NCBI GenBank assembly: GCA_964017045.1
Contig: OZ024794.1
Location: forward strand, 49,047,013 to 49,111,012
Length of the DNA: 64,000 bases
Direction of reading: 5' to 3'
Origin: Omphiscola glabra
Taxonomy: Eukaryota; Mollusca; Gastropoda; Lymnaeidae
Both the position numbers and the translations under genes were made by a program. The notes under the pieces were generated by a model, which did no database searches, was not told the origin of the DNA, and was given only the letters and a program-made list of their open reading frames with translations. Position 1 is the first letter of the stretch. Every line of letters begins with the position of its first letter. Shown here piece by piece: positions 35,938-48,500 of this stretch.

Positions 35938-37552
35938 ATAGATGAAGCTGGTAAAGGGGTGCAGTAGTCGAGGGCACCACGATGTCACCCGAGCGAAATG
36001 TCTCTCCCACCCCCTCCCCCGGCCATTAAAGTTAATTGAATAACATTTTGCCTATTGCCGTTAGAGTTTTGAAAATGAAAAGAAAGCGGATTTTAAAAAT
36101 TCAACCATCTCTATTTCCTTCCCTACTAAGCCCACTTCTCTACTTTTCACCCCCCCTCCCCCCCCCAAAAAAAAGTCCATTGCTTACACCACTGGAGTGA
36201 ACTTAATGTGTGTTTATTGTTGACTCACAAATTCACAACCCACAATTGTCCATGTATTGTAAGTTGCTGTCAGTTATAGTGGCAAACATTTTACTCTACA
36301 ATGTTCAGATGGTTATATTTGTGTTCAAGAGTTCAAGTAAGTTAAGACTATTTGTTAACAATCATGTTGAGTTTTTATCAAGTATACCTTAATTTTGGGT
36401 TAAATTCTAAGTTTTTAAAGCTTAAAGTTTTCAAATGAATTCTTTATATGATTAAACTTTTTTTAAATTTTCAGTCACACCATATGACTTGTAATTTTTA
36501 AATTGAATCCAAGCGGAAGATGATCAGTTTGATTGGGCTGTTACACAACCCTTCTCTCTAGTCATTGTAATGTTTGGAACAACACATGTTTCCAAGTGAG
36601 TTTTTTTAGCAAACTGCACTTCAGAACATCACTATTTTCTTTTTGTAAGTACTTGATTTATCTAAGTTATTAAATAAATGCTTTTATATCCTAACACTGG
36701 TATAGATGCATCAGAGACAAGAAACTGATATATCTTGAGAACTGGTATATGTAAACGTCAAAGACCAAAAAGCTGATATATTTTGAGCTTATTTCATCAT
36801 ACCATCAATTTCAAACTGTTGGGTTTTAGTCTTTTCTTACTAACCAATACTTCTGTAATCACTTACACATCACATGACCTAACTACTTATCAATATTTAT
36901 TGATTACTAACACATCAAAGGGGCTACATTAGCAATATTGTATTTATAATATGTCAATATTTTAATTACCTCTATTTTGGCTTAAATTCTTCTTAGCTTT
37001 TAAAGAAAAACGTTTGCAAACGAATTCTTGAAATGATTAAAAATTTCTTTGTTTCTGATAACCACACCATATGACCATAATAATGAAAGTGTCATCACCT
37101 GCCTGTGGATCCAAGCCAAATATTATCAGTTTGATTGGGCTGTTACACAACCCTTCTCTCTAGGCAGTGTAATGTTTGGAACCACACAAGTTTCCAAATG
37201 AGTTTTTAGTAAACTATAGATAAGGGCTTTAAAGGTTACCATGTTTTATTTTTTCGTAGTACTTTATTGATCTAAGTTAATTAATAAATACATTTATATC
37301 TTTAGACTGTATTATCAAGTCAGTAAATTTTTCATTTCTAGTGAATTTAAGCAAACTTTTTGTATCTGTGAAATGTAATATACCGGTATAACATTGTTAC
37401 ATGTACCAGTACCGGTATTTATAATCCACTACTTAATTGACAATTGTAGTATAGTTTCTAGACGCAGAATGCAATGAACTTATATAACAAAGAAACAAAG
37501 CTCGGGTAATGATGCTGCAAAGGGAGACAAGAAGAACATGGCAATTATTTAA
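35938..37552. other. AT-rich DNA with a diverged tandem duplication
   Basis: The blocks AGTTTGATTGGGCTGTTACA, CAACCCTTCTCTCTAG and CACATGTTTCCAA at about 36520-36600 recur at about 37125-37200, a diverged direct duplication some 600 bp apart. No gene is seen. Confidence 0.6.
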
Positions 37553-37680
37553 CGAAGTGGCTATTCGCACCCGGTTACCAGAAGTGAGAGGTTGATATTA
37601 AAAAACTATTTATAGTATTTTTGTTGGGTTTGTAAGACAATATGAGGTATCAAATGAAAGATAATTGAATGGACTATATA
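37553..37680 (+). repeat. Dispersed repeat A, copy 3 (left part)
   Basis: Starts GAAGTGGCTATTCGCACCCG and runs through AGAAGTGAGAGGTTG to ATGAAAGATAATTGAATGGA, then stops at the minisatellite. Confidence 0.85.
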
Positions 37681-37689
37681 TGTCTACAT

Positions 37690-38320
37690 TAATTGGTTGC
37701 TAATAACAAGCATTCATTACATATATCAATTAGCACTGAAATAACACACATACATTCACCATTTAGCATTGAAATAACACACATACATTCACCATTTAGC
37801 ATTGAAATAACACACATACATTCACCATTTAGCATTGAAATAAACACATGCATACTCCAATAAGCATGTGAAAAACACACATGCATATATCAATTAGCAT
37901 GTTTATAACAAACATTCATATACCAATTATTAGCATTGAAATAACATACATACATACACCATTAAGCATAGAAAAAACACACACATATCAATTAGCATTG
38001 AAATACACATACATATACAAATAAGCATTGGAATAACACACATACATATACCACTTAGCATGTGAGTAACACACATACATATACTGTACCAATTAACATG
38101 CAAATAAACTTACATACATCATTAACATAGAAATAACACACATACATATACCGTGCCAATTAGCATTGAAATACACATACATACACCAATTAGCATGGAA
38201 ATAATCATACATACAGCAATAAGCATGGGAAAAACAAACATGTATATACCAATTAGCATGGAAATAACAACATAATTACACAAATTAGAATGGAAAATCA
38301 CACATACATCCACAAATTGT
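37690..38320. repeat. Minisatellite, about 33-40 bp unit
   Basis: Units of the form AGCATTGAAATAACACACAT plus ACATTCACCATTT or variants repeat about 17 times. The first three are nearly identical and the rest drift. It encodes nothing credible. Confidence 0.9.
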
Positions 38321-38437
38321 CACCTAAGCAGGATAAACCAAAGCATGGAGTCCCACAATCGGCTATCTACCAGCGCACGTTGTCACTTAATTTGGGTCAC
38401 TAGGTGGTACCTAATCAGGTTGCAACCAGAACAAAGT

Positions 38438-38577
38438 GTACAGTTATACCGCTGGATATTCTGTCGCACTTGAATGAGGCTTTGTTAAAAACAGGGAGGA
38501 CCAGTACAACATTAGCATAAGTACATACGCGAAGGTGCTCATTCAGACACATCTAGGTAGGAGAGGCCATATTTTAG
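38438..38577. repeat. Direct repeat E, left copy
   Basis: CAGTTATACCGCTGG, GTCGCAC.TGAA, GGCCAGTACAACA-type and GGTAGGAGAGGCCATAT match the copy at 39508-39640 in the same orientation. Confidence 0.85.
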
Positions 38578-38869
38578 AAGTATCCAGGAATGCTACCTGA
38601 GTCAGAACATGGCAATCCTGGCAGTCACTACCTTTAACTTTAAGCACGAGAGGCGTTGAATGCGCATCACTGTTTTTTCACCAACCCCCCCCCCCCCCCC
38701 TCCCGTCAGACCAGTCTGTCCAGAAGAAGATATAGAAAGAAGGAGAAAAAAGTAAGAAATGTTAGTGAAAAGCGCAAACGAAAACGTAACTGCGAAAAAA
38801 AACCGCAACTGTTCCACCGTCTGTGCCAGCCCTTCATCTGTGCTGCATCTCCGTCCGTGACCCTAACTT

Positions 38870-39425
38870 GCTGGCCCTCTAGCGGGCACTAACTGATTGG
38901 TCCTCTAACGGACCTTAACTGATTGACCCTCTAACGGACCCTAACGGTTTGGCCCGTCTAACGGAGCCTAACTGTTTAGCTCGTCTAACAGACCCTAAAG
39001 TTTGGTCTGTCTAACGGAGCCTAACTGGCCCGTCTAAAGGACCCTCACTGTTTGGCCCCTCTAACAGGCCCTAACTGTTTGGCCTGTCTAACAGGACTGT
39101 TTGATCAATCTAATGGGTCCTAACTGTTTGGCCATCTAATGGGCCCTAACTGTTAGTGATTCCCTAATGCCTAATGTGCCCCTAAAACTCTGGACCCGTC
39201 TAACGGACCCTAAAGTTTGGCCCGTCTAACGGACCCTAAAGTTTGGCCTATCTGACGGACCTTAACTGTTTGGCCCGTCTAACGGACCCTAGCTGATTGG
39301 AGCCTCTAACGCCTACTAACGGGTCCCTACTGTTTAGACCCTTTAATGGACCCCTACTGACTACTGTTTAGGCCCTCTAAAAGGCCCCTACTGGTTATGC
39401 CCTCTAACTGGTCCCTAAAGGCTAA
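38870..39425. repeat. Degenerate minisatellite TAACGGACCCTAACTGTTTGG
   Basis: About 20 units of 25-30 bp built on CTAACGGACC, CTAACTGTTT and GGCCCGTCT. It lies between the two direct copies of repeat E. Confidence 0.9.
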
Positions 39426-39507
39426 AGGGGAAAAGAAGAAAACAGTACTACTAAGTAGCAGAAAAGAAGATTAGGTTCAGGATAGAGACCTTCTCAAAAG
39501 AGTTGGG

Positions 39508-39640
39508 TCCAGTTATACCGCTGGGCTTCAGTCGCACCTGAAGGGACTCTGTTAAAAATGGGGAGGGCCAGTACAACACGAGCTGAAGTACTTTCGTGAA
39601 GGCGCCAATTCAGACACAGTAAGGTAGGAGAGGCCATATG
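39508..39640. repeat. Direct repeat E, right copy
   Basis: The same-orientation partner of 38438-38577, with more mismatches. The pair brackets the minisatellite like terminal repeats of a small composite element. No primer-binding site or coding region supports an LTR reading. Confidence 0.8.
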
Positions 39641-40119
39641 CCATATTTATAATTATTTGATTATAGCTCTTTTATTTATTTATATAAAGTTGTTTGCACT
39701 TGAAGTTCATTCATATAATTTCCGTGTGTGTGTATGTGTGTGTGTTTGTGGGCTGTAAAATTTTGCACACAAAAAATTGATGCTGTAAAAGTTTGCACAC
39801 AACATTATGATTTTGCACACGAACCAGCAAACCATAGAGGGAACATTGCCCCATGCCCATACGTAATTTCGCTCATACCTATTTTCTAACATGCAGTCTT
39901 TTCCCCCCTTTTCACCGGAATACGGTACCACCAACGGAGCCGCGGCCTAAGGCTAAGCCTAACGTTCGGTAATTTCCCAAATTATGTGTTGGTCTTTGCA
40001 AGAAGTAGGCTAGAATTGATAGCGTAGAGAAGGCGAAGGGTGCAGATAATTGATGACAGTATCATTTAGAAAATGTAAGCTTTTAAAACAAATTTTGAAG
40101 CCTATTAATGAAATAAAGG

Positions 40120-41120
40120 GGTAATCTTGCAGTTCAGGTGCGTATATCATAGTGACATAGTGTATATATAATATATTATATAGTCTATAAGTCTATAGTG
40201 ACTATAGTATATAATTTCTGATGGATTTCGTATTATCGCATGTACACTACACCTAGTTAGGTGTATTCTTCATTAAATCAAATCAAGGCAGTGATAGTTA
40301 ATTAATGCTCAATTATAAATTATACAGCACTTATTTGCGTTTTATTATATTTCTAATGCGTCTTTGAACATCCCCCAACATTCCAAAGCTCTATGTGAGT
40401 ATGTGTTTTCTGTTTTTTTTCATCCTGTTGCCAGATTTTTGATCACCTATAAGTTGGTATGCTAAACGATCAAAGTGTAGGCATGTTCAAAAAAAAAAAA
40501 TAAATGAAATACGGGGTTGGGGGGGGGGGGGTGAACTTAATTATGTGCCACTTTTTTAGGGGCCCAAAATTCTGCTTTTTCTTATATGTGTGTATAAATA
40601 TAAGTCCAAACAAAGGCTCCTGCCCCTGCATGGGCATGCGCTATGGTTGAAAATTGAATGGAACGAGATCAAATTTAGTACACATACACTTGACTATCCA
40701 TATTAAAAAATCGGTACTGAAGGGTAATGTCCTCATAATTTTAAGTTTTCCTAAAACTAGCCAATATACATGGCGTCACTCATGATGGCATTTGGCTTTG
40801 GAAATGAACATCTTTAAAAAGCCCTTAAATTATGGGGCCTGTAAAAAAAACCAGGGAAATGGGAACTTGCAATCTGGCATGTAGGATGAATTTTAAAAAA
40901 ACAAGAAAATGGAGAGATCGTGGCTATGTAACAATGGCCTCAATGGGGGCTGTAAAAATCAATAAAATGAAAAGTTTTTGCTGTACAATTTAGTGTTAAC
41001 TAGTGTTAACTAATACTGTCTGGACTTAATTTTATAAAGAATACACTTAGGTTTACATGCGATAATACGAAATTTGATCAGAAAAAATATTAATATACGC
41101 ACCTGAACTGCAAGATTACC
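40120..41120. mobile_element. 1001-bp non-autonomous DNA transposon
   Basis: The ends are 27-bp perfect terminal inverted repeats beginning GGTAATCTTGCAGTTCAGG. Subterminal inverted blocks also match (TTTCGTATTATCGCATGT at about 40227-40245 against about 41056-41075). The 8-bp target duplication AATAAAGG is exact (40112-40119 and 41121-41128). It has no transposase and belongs to an 8-bp-duplication superfamily such as hAT or P. Confidence 0.93.
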
Positions 41121-41127
41121 AATAAAG

Positions 41128-41345
41128 GTAATTTCGGAGAGATAGTGCCTCATTTTTTACCATGGCCGCCATCTTGGTTGCTGCGACCCGTAAAATTAAG
41201 AAAAAACATTAAAAAAATAATTTAAAAATTTCCAAAATGTATCCCTCAACCTTACCTGAACCCTAATAAATTTATCCCTAACCTGGGTTTTGACCCTATC
41301 GGAACCAGGGTTTTGCAAATGAGACACCAAGAGTAACAATTAGCC
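41128..41345. repeat. Relative of the 15.5 kb MITE
   Basis: GAGAGATAGTG, CATGGCCGCCATCTTGGTTG, GACCCGTAAAATT and ATGTATCCCT(C/A)AACCT blocks follow the same order as in 15494-15684, but the ends are eroded. Confidence 0.6.
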
Positions 41346-42530
41346 GAAATGAATTAAATAATTTAAATTTAAACACTTATTTTCAAATTACTTCACTTAA
41401 ATTTAAGAAGATAAATTAACACCATTAACAGGCCACACTTCTTTTAATTTTAATCGAATCAAAATGGAAGTATAATACTAATAATTAATAGTATATTTTT
41501 AGTCAGCTAACTTGAGCAAGCCCAATCCGCTTATCCTACTCGTATGATAATATAACATAATGAGTATTTGTTACTATGAAAAGCATTTTAATAGTAGGCC
41601 CTATTTTAAATTAAATTTAAAATAAGTTAACTGATTAGCTACCAAATTTGAAAAACACTCTGTGGCTGAAATTAAATCTAGGTCACATTTTCTCATTTTA
41701 GGTGTATGTACATATTCAGCTGCTGTTTTCTTAATTAGACATATTCTAATGAGTTATAAACCATTTTGTTGGTAATTGAATTGTCTATAAGATAAAGTTA
41801 AAACAATTATAAAGTTAAGTTTTGTTGGGAAATTATTATTTGTTAAATTAGTATTTACAACAGAAAAACAATAAAAAATATATAAATGTGCCAACTTACT
41901 TATAAATTGTAAATTTCCAAATCGTTTAAAGCCTTTTAATTTTTATTTGGGGATTTCCAAATAATATATCCAATAATATGAAAAATGCACCAAAGAATAC
42001 CGAAATTGAATAATATTTACACTTCCAATCTCTTATATGCCTTTATTGACCCTGTCACTTGTTGCCACAAGTAGTAGTAAGTAGTACAATTTTGTAACTA
42101 GCTTGGAAATTAAAATAAAATCAATAAACTGCTTGTTTTTTAAAACATTCTGCCGATAGCATGCGGTTCAAATATGAACATACTGTCTGTAAATTAAAAT
42201 CTCAAAGCAAAACCGGAACAGAATAATATAAATATTTTACTCGATTTACTACGATACAAACATTGGCGCTACCAGCGGCTCGTGGCCATAACGAAAGAAA
42301 CGCCCAGCCGGTCCCACCGGCTCATGGTAGTTAACCAGTTAAATTATAGATATACATAAAAAAATAAATAACTTAAACCTCCTACATTCAGTTATAATTT
42401 ATAGAGGCCTATAACTTTATTTTTAATTAATTATCTTTTATTTTGAATAGTTTATGTTAACATAAATACAGATTTAAAATATATCAGTTCAGAGCATTTG
42501 TCAATTATTTCTGTTTTATGTCTTTTTCAG
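41346..42530. other. Upstream region of TIR-NYN-RRM gene
   Basis: AT-rich except for 42262-42330, which carries CCAGCGGCTCGTGGCC and a GCCGGTCCCACCGGC palindrome. It ends in the acceptor TTTTTCAG at 42530, so a 5' non-coding exon lies upstream. It may begin near the GC-rich patch, but I cannot fix it. Confidence 0.45.
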
Positions 42531-42569
42531 CAAAAAAGATTTTAAAAGTATTATAATTGGCTTACCATC

Positions 42570-45500
42570 ATGTCGTCCATTTCATTACCGGATCACGACA
42601 TTGGCACAGATGCTGAGGTGGAAACTCCACAGGATTGCCCCATGGATCAAAACTTACCAGAAAGATTGCTGGAACCAGGTTCTGAAAATAACTATGACAT
42701 GGCAAGTTTGCCCTCAGAAGGCAGTGACAATGAAAAAGAATACCTCAACTATGTTCATTTAATGAAAGACTTGAAAGATGATTATTTTGATATATTAATC
42801 TTGTGTGCCAAAGCTGATGAGGACGATGCTGAAAATTTCAAACTTTTTTTAGAAACTCACTTTAGTGTAGATATACTTGTTATAGGACCTGTGATAAGTC
42901 ACGAGGCACAATCTCATTTTGAAAGGGCCATGTTTTATTTTATGTATGTCACTGAAGAATATCTAGAATGTTCTAAGTCTAAACTTTATGCTGATTCTTT
43001 TCTGGCAAAGTCTTTGTCAGATAAAACTAAAAAAGGCAATGTTTTTCCTGTGCTTACTTCAGACAAAAATGAATGTAAACTGAAAGAAGAAATATTATTT
43101 GGAAATATGCGACTTATACAATATTATAAAAAAGATAAGGACATAGGAAAAATTAGAAAAATTTTGGGAGAAAAAGCAAGAGAGATTGCAGAAAGAAAAA
43201 GTTTTTTGGAAAATTCAAGACGTGATTACTATGCTAAAAATAAATCAGAGTTGACATCATTGCAAGCTTTGTTAAATCCTGGCTTCTTGCCTATGAAATT
43301 ACAAAATCAACCTGATTTAAAATTGGAAGATTCTGGTCGAAATGATAGTGACCATTCTAAATTTGAGACTATAGGAATAAACTCAGATGGGGCATCGATA
43401 CCTCAAAGCCATAGCTTTGGGAAGTTTGAACATAAATTGAAACCAGAAGGGCAAATTTCTTTTTCTGGAGATATACAAGTGGATGGAATTCAATCAAACA
43501 ACATGGAAATGAAATTAAAGTTCAAATCTTCAAAAAGTGAAGGATCTGCTAATAATTGTTAGTGATAAGTTATTTAAAACTTTTAAAAGTGCTAAATTAA
43601 AATTTAGTCTATCTGATCCCATTTTCATAATTGAATTACTTCTTTTTAAAATAAAATTTTATTATATTAAAACCATTTCTAAATGTGTAATAATGTGCTC
43701 TTATTTAAATTTAACATAATTTTGGCCTGTTTCATTGCACTGAAACCAAAGGGCCACAAATAGTAACACTGGAAACTTGGATATACGGACAAGGATTTGA
43801 AAATGTTAGGTCATCCAAAATCTTATTTTTACCCCCATTAATAATATAGTACTTCGCTTTATTTCAGCAAAAAAATTAGTTGGAGTGTTTTGGGATTTGC
43901 AAAATTGTCCTGTACCTGACACCAAATCAGCTGCAACTATTATGGAAAAAATAAGGGAGAGGTTCATTTCAGTAGACCCCAACAATGAAGAAAGATGTTT
44001 CTTGTGCATTACAGATGCAAAAGCGGAATCTCGGAGAAAAACAATGGAAATTAATTTATCTCGGGTGTGTATTATGTTAATTTTACGTTACAACTAAGCT
44101 TGTTTGAAAAAAGCTTTTTATTTAACTTCACCAGTTTTGTGTCTCTGTTTCAGGTTCATTGTATCATTTTTATAATAATTGAATCTCAGTGCTAAGTACA
44201 AATAAAAACTACTGAATACCCAACTAGCAATCTAATAAAATACCATAGCAGCCATTGTCTTTGTTTTATACTGGTACTGGTATACCATGTCATACACAAA
44301 ATTGCCATTGCTACAAATTTTACATTTTACATTTCATTGTGTACATATGTTCTGTAGAGGTTCAGGCAAACTATTACTCTGAGGGGCCATCCAAAAACAA
44401 CATCATGCGTCTAAGGGTTTGGGGGTCACCAATATGTGATGGTGTGTAATAAAATTGTATACTTTTTGTTACAAATTTGTTCGAAAATGGGGGTGGTCGA
44501 AAATCAGCCCAAATAGAATGGCTCTTTTACGGATTGGCCCTAAGATTTGTGGGGGAGACTCAGAATTATTTGTTGGCCCTAAAGGGAGTGGCGGTCAGAA
44601 AAAGTTTGATAACCACTGGTTCAGAGGGTAAGCTGCCAAATGTTCTTGGATACACTTTCCTAGGAGCCTTAATTGGTTTTGAGGAAAAGTACTGAGTTCA
44701 GAAAGAAATTAAAGGGTCTAAGCCAGGGGTGTCAAACTCAAATTATCCGGGGGCCGCCGGGGGTAGAGTCTGAGTGAGACTGGGCAGCATCAAGTATTCC
44801 ACAAGAATGCGATTGCAAATTCAATAAAGTACAACTACTCAACCTTTATTAATAACAAATATCTTTTGACATAGGTATATACAATTTTTGAAGTATGCTT
44901 TTTCAAAACAGCACTTTGGCCCTGTTTTATATAATGCTATAAAATAAAGGCTGCGATTATTCGTGCCCGGGTACCAAAAGTGAGAGGTTGGGATTAAAAA
45001 ACTATTTAAAATATTATTGTTGGGTTTGTAAGACAAAATGAGGTATCAAATGAAAGATAATTAAATACATTTGTAAACTTAATTCTTCAGTTTAACTAAA
45101 ATAAACTACCACAAATGAAATCTGAATTGTGTCTAATGGGACCCGGGTGGGAATGGCAGCGCTGCATGTCCGGGTCCATTTTCACTAAATGCTATTCGGA
45201 TGTCATTTGTGGTAGTTTATTTTAAACTGAAGATTTTTAAGTTCACTTCATAAAATAAAACCCTTTAGTTCTATTTTATAACGGTTTTTATTAATCAACA
45301 TCCAAATCTATACAAACATAATTAAAATCGGAATTAGACTAGTCGGTGAGATTTGACTGAAACCGTGGCACAGAGTCCATTATAATATGAGAATGGGGAA
45401 AACGCTGCATTAACACTAAACTTTGCTATCAGGTATTGGGCCGCAAAATATCCTCTTGGGGGCCGTGAGTTTGAGACCCCTGGGTAGGCAGAGGATAGGG

Positions 45501-48500
45501 TATGTTTGGAGAATATGGTCAGGAAAGAAGGTATAGAGCAGAGGTTATGGGAAATCATTTGAAGACAGTGGATGGAGCTTGTGTTAGAGTAATTAAATAT
45601 CCTAGGGAGGAGTGAGACATGTCGAGATAGTATTGAATGGAATTCAATGAGTATTTCATGTAATTTTTAAACAATTCAAATTGATGTAAGGACATTAGAT
45701 AACTTTCGCCATATTTTTTTTCAAAATGTTATAATAAGCAATTATCTTGTTATTTCTTATTAATGAGTAAACATATTTAGTGATTAGTGAAGTATATTAT
45801 ATAATGCGCTTAGTAATTTAATACTTCTTTGTCCATTTTTAAACAAAAACTGAAATGTTGTGATAATTGTTTTTTTCAAAGAAAAGCTAGATCATAATTT
45901 CTTGTATTCTCCCCATCCCTCCACCCCACTATATCCTTACCATATTTCTGATCCTTACCCCTCACCACTACCTGCCCCACACAGCTTACTCACCCCCAAC
46001 TGCAAGCTGCCTCTGACCCCATGACCTCCACCCCTTTGGATTCTAACTCTTTACCCACAAAGATTATCGTCATATCCTTCACTTTTATTATTTAAAAGTG
46101 TAAAAGTAATGTTAAACTGTCAATAAATTTGGATTATTTTATATACCTTGCACATCAGAAATCAATAGTTCTTAACGACACTTTTTAAAAGTTAGCTTCG
46201 GCTTATGCATTGGTTATAATGAAATTCGTTCAATACAGTTAGGTGCAAATATCCCAGTATAATTATATATGGACCTACTTTCTGATCTGCAATCTTTAAT
46301 TGCAATTTTATTCACACTTAAAGTTAAAGACACATAGATCACAGATTTTAAAGGTATAATTATTGTGGTTGTATTGGTGTAGCAGTTGGCCATAACAAAC
46401 CTGTGCTAAGGTGGACGTCCTCCAAATTTATAGGCAATAGGAGAAAATATGGATTGAATATTTTATCCATGCAAATATTTAATAATACTTATGACTATTT
46501 ACATTATTTTCTGATACTTATCACCAGGGAGATGTATTGCACGTGGATGCAAATAAACAAAATGCTGCAGACTTTAAAATCATACAAAAGATTAAAGACT
46601 TTGAGAGAGATTCAGGAACAGCCAAGAAGAAAATAATTCTTATATCAAGTAACAATGGATTTCAATATTAAAAAATTTATTAATTGGATTATAAAATTAT
46701 TAGACAATCTAATAAAAAATTCAGTGCTTTACAACCTTTTCCCTCCCACTGCACACTTAGGCTCTCCCCAGAATTTCGCAGCACACACAATTAAAAACGT
46801 AGGAAAAATATTGGAAATTGTTTTACTGAAGATAGATGTATCATATTAATTAATTAAATATTCAAGTTAGTCGAACTTTCCTAGAACTCTGCCAAGCTGA
46901 ACAGCTAATTACTTTTTACTTCGGTGAAGTTAATTTAATCTTACCATCAATTTTTAATCACAGTAATTCCTGTTGAATTTGAAAGGAAAATTAATATGTA
47001 GAAATTTATTCTGATAATACAAAAATGGTATCGTATTCTATTCTTCTGCCCATATTTCTAAAATATCCAATATTCTCATATTCTTTGGTCTATTTCTTAA
47101 ATCTTTGGTATGGTTTTGTTTGCCAAAATTGAGTTTGTTGGAGCCGTTCCATTATAAGAGCATGGAATAAATTCTCAATCTGACCTTTTTTAAACATATT
47201 CTTTAGTGATATACAATGAATTTGAAGATATGTCCAAGTTAGACTGCCGTTGGGATTATGTTAGAGGACAAATGTTGGTCAGGAATCGATTCAAAATTAG
47301 AAGAAACTTTGTCTACTGTGCTTATTTAATTTTTAACATTTTTAGGCTCAAGATTTAATAGAAAATTCAATACTGTGAGGAGTGCGTTCAGGTTGAAGCA
47401 ATAAGAAATATTTGTATATTGAATGAATTATGGTTATCCTATTTTCAGGTATCTATAATTTTTATATAGATATTTGTTTATTTTTATAAAAACACATTTG
47501 TTTTTCAAGAACAAAATTAAAATCTAAAAATAGATTTAAGAAATTTAAGAATTATAAACTCATTTTTATTTTACATTACTTTTCTCCAGGTGATATCGAT
47601 TTTGGATTGATAATGGCTGATGAAAAGATAAACAAGTTCGAGCTGACCTTGATTTACAATAAAAATGTCATACCTGAGCTTCTTGCGCAAGTTAATAACA
47701 AATGTCCATACGAAGATCTCTTAAAAGATGTGCCTGATATATATGTGCAAATAGTAAGTCACTCATTTTAGTTTTTCTTTAAAGCTATGGATACTTGTAA
47801 CTGATATTTCACATTTTCAATTGTTTCTATTATCAGGTCATATTTTTTTAATGAAATGCATATTCATTATGTGGTTTTATTTCCTTAAGGCGGAAAATGA
47901 TTCATATCTTATTGTTTGTGGATCTCAATGTTTTGAAAATGAACAACCTGAAGACATCAAGAAAAAGCTGGAAGAAATGTTTCTTCAATGGGAAGGAAAA
48001 GTTGCTGATGAGACAGGCAAAAAATTTGTTCTGATAAAATTTGGAAGCGATGACTTGGCTAAGTGGTAAAAATATGGTAGCTTTTCAAGATCTATTACTA
48101 GCATTGGCTACTTTAACAAAACAAAACTGTAATTATCAATTTATTAAGTGATGCACAACAATAGTACACGATTCACATAAGTGTCAGTTGACAAATGCAA
48201 AATACATTATTTTTCAGGGCTGAAAATGAAACTAAAAATAAAGAACTCTTGCTTGGAGAAGACAGAATCTCTGTGTACTCTAAAGACAATGTACCTGATA
48301 ATATTAAAAAGGCAGTAAAGAGTAAGTTGCATATTTTTACTATTCAAACTTTCATTAAAAAACAAAAAATATTACACAAAAAGCCTTAACAAAATTCAAG
48401 TTAAAGATGAGATTGCAGCCAATGTTCCTCATTAATCTCTAAATTTAATCAGGGCAATTGGATTTTGATCCATTTCTCCTGAACCATCCTTTTACCAGGT

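Noticed and set aside
37690..38320. Regularly spaced repeats resembling a CRISPR array
   Set aside because: The host is an animal, the units are contiguous and drift along their whole length, and there are no unique spacers. It is a minisatellite.
38438..39640. Direct repeats read as LTRs of a retrotransposon
   Set aside because: No primer-binding site, polypurine tract, TG...CA ends or coding sequence was found. The interior is a minisatellite.
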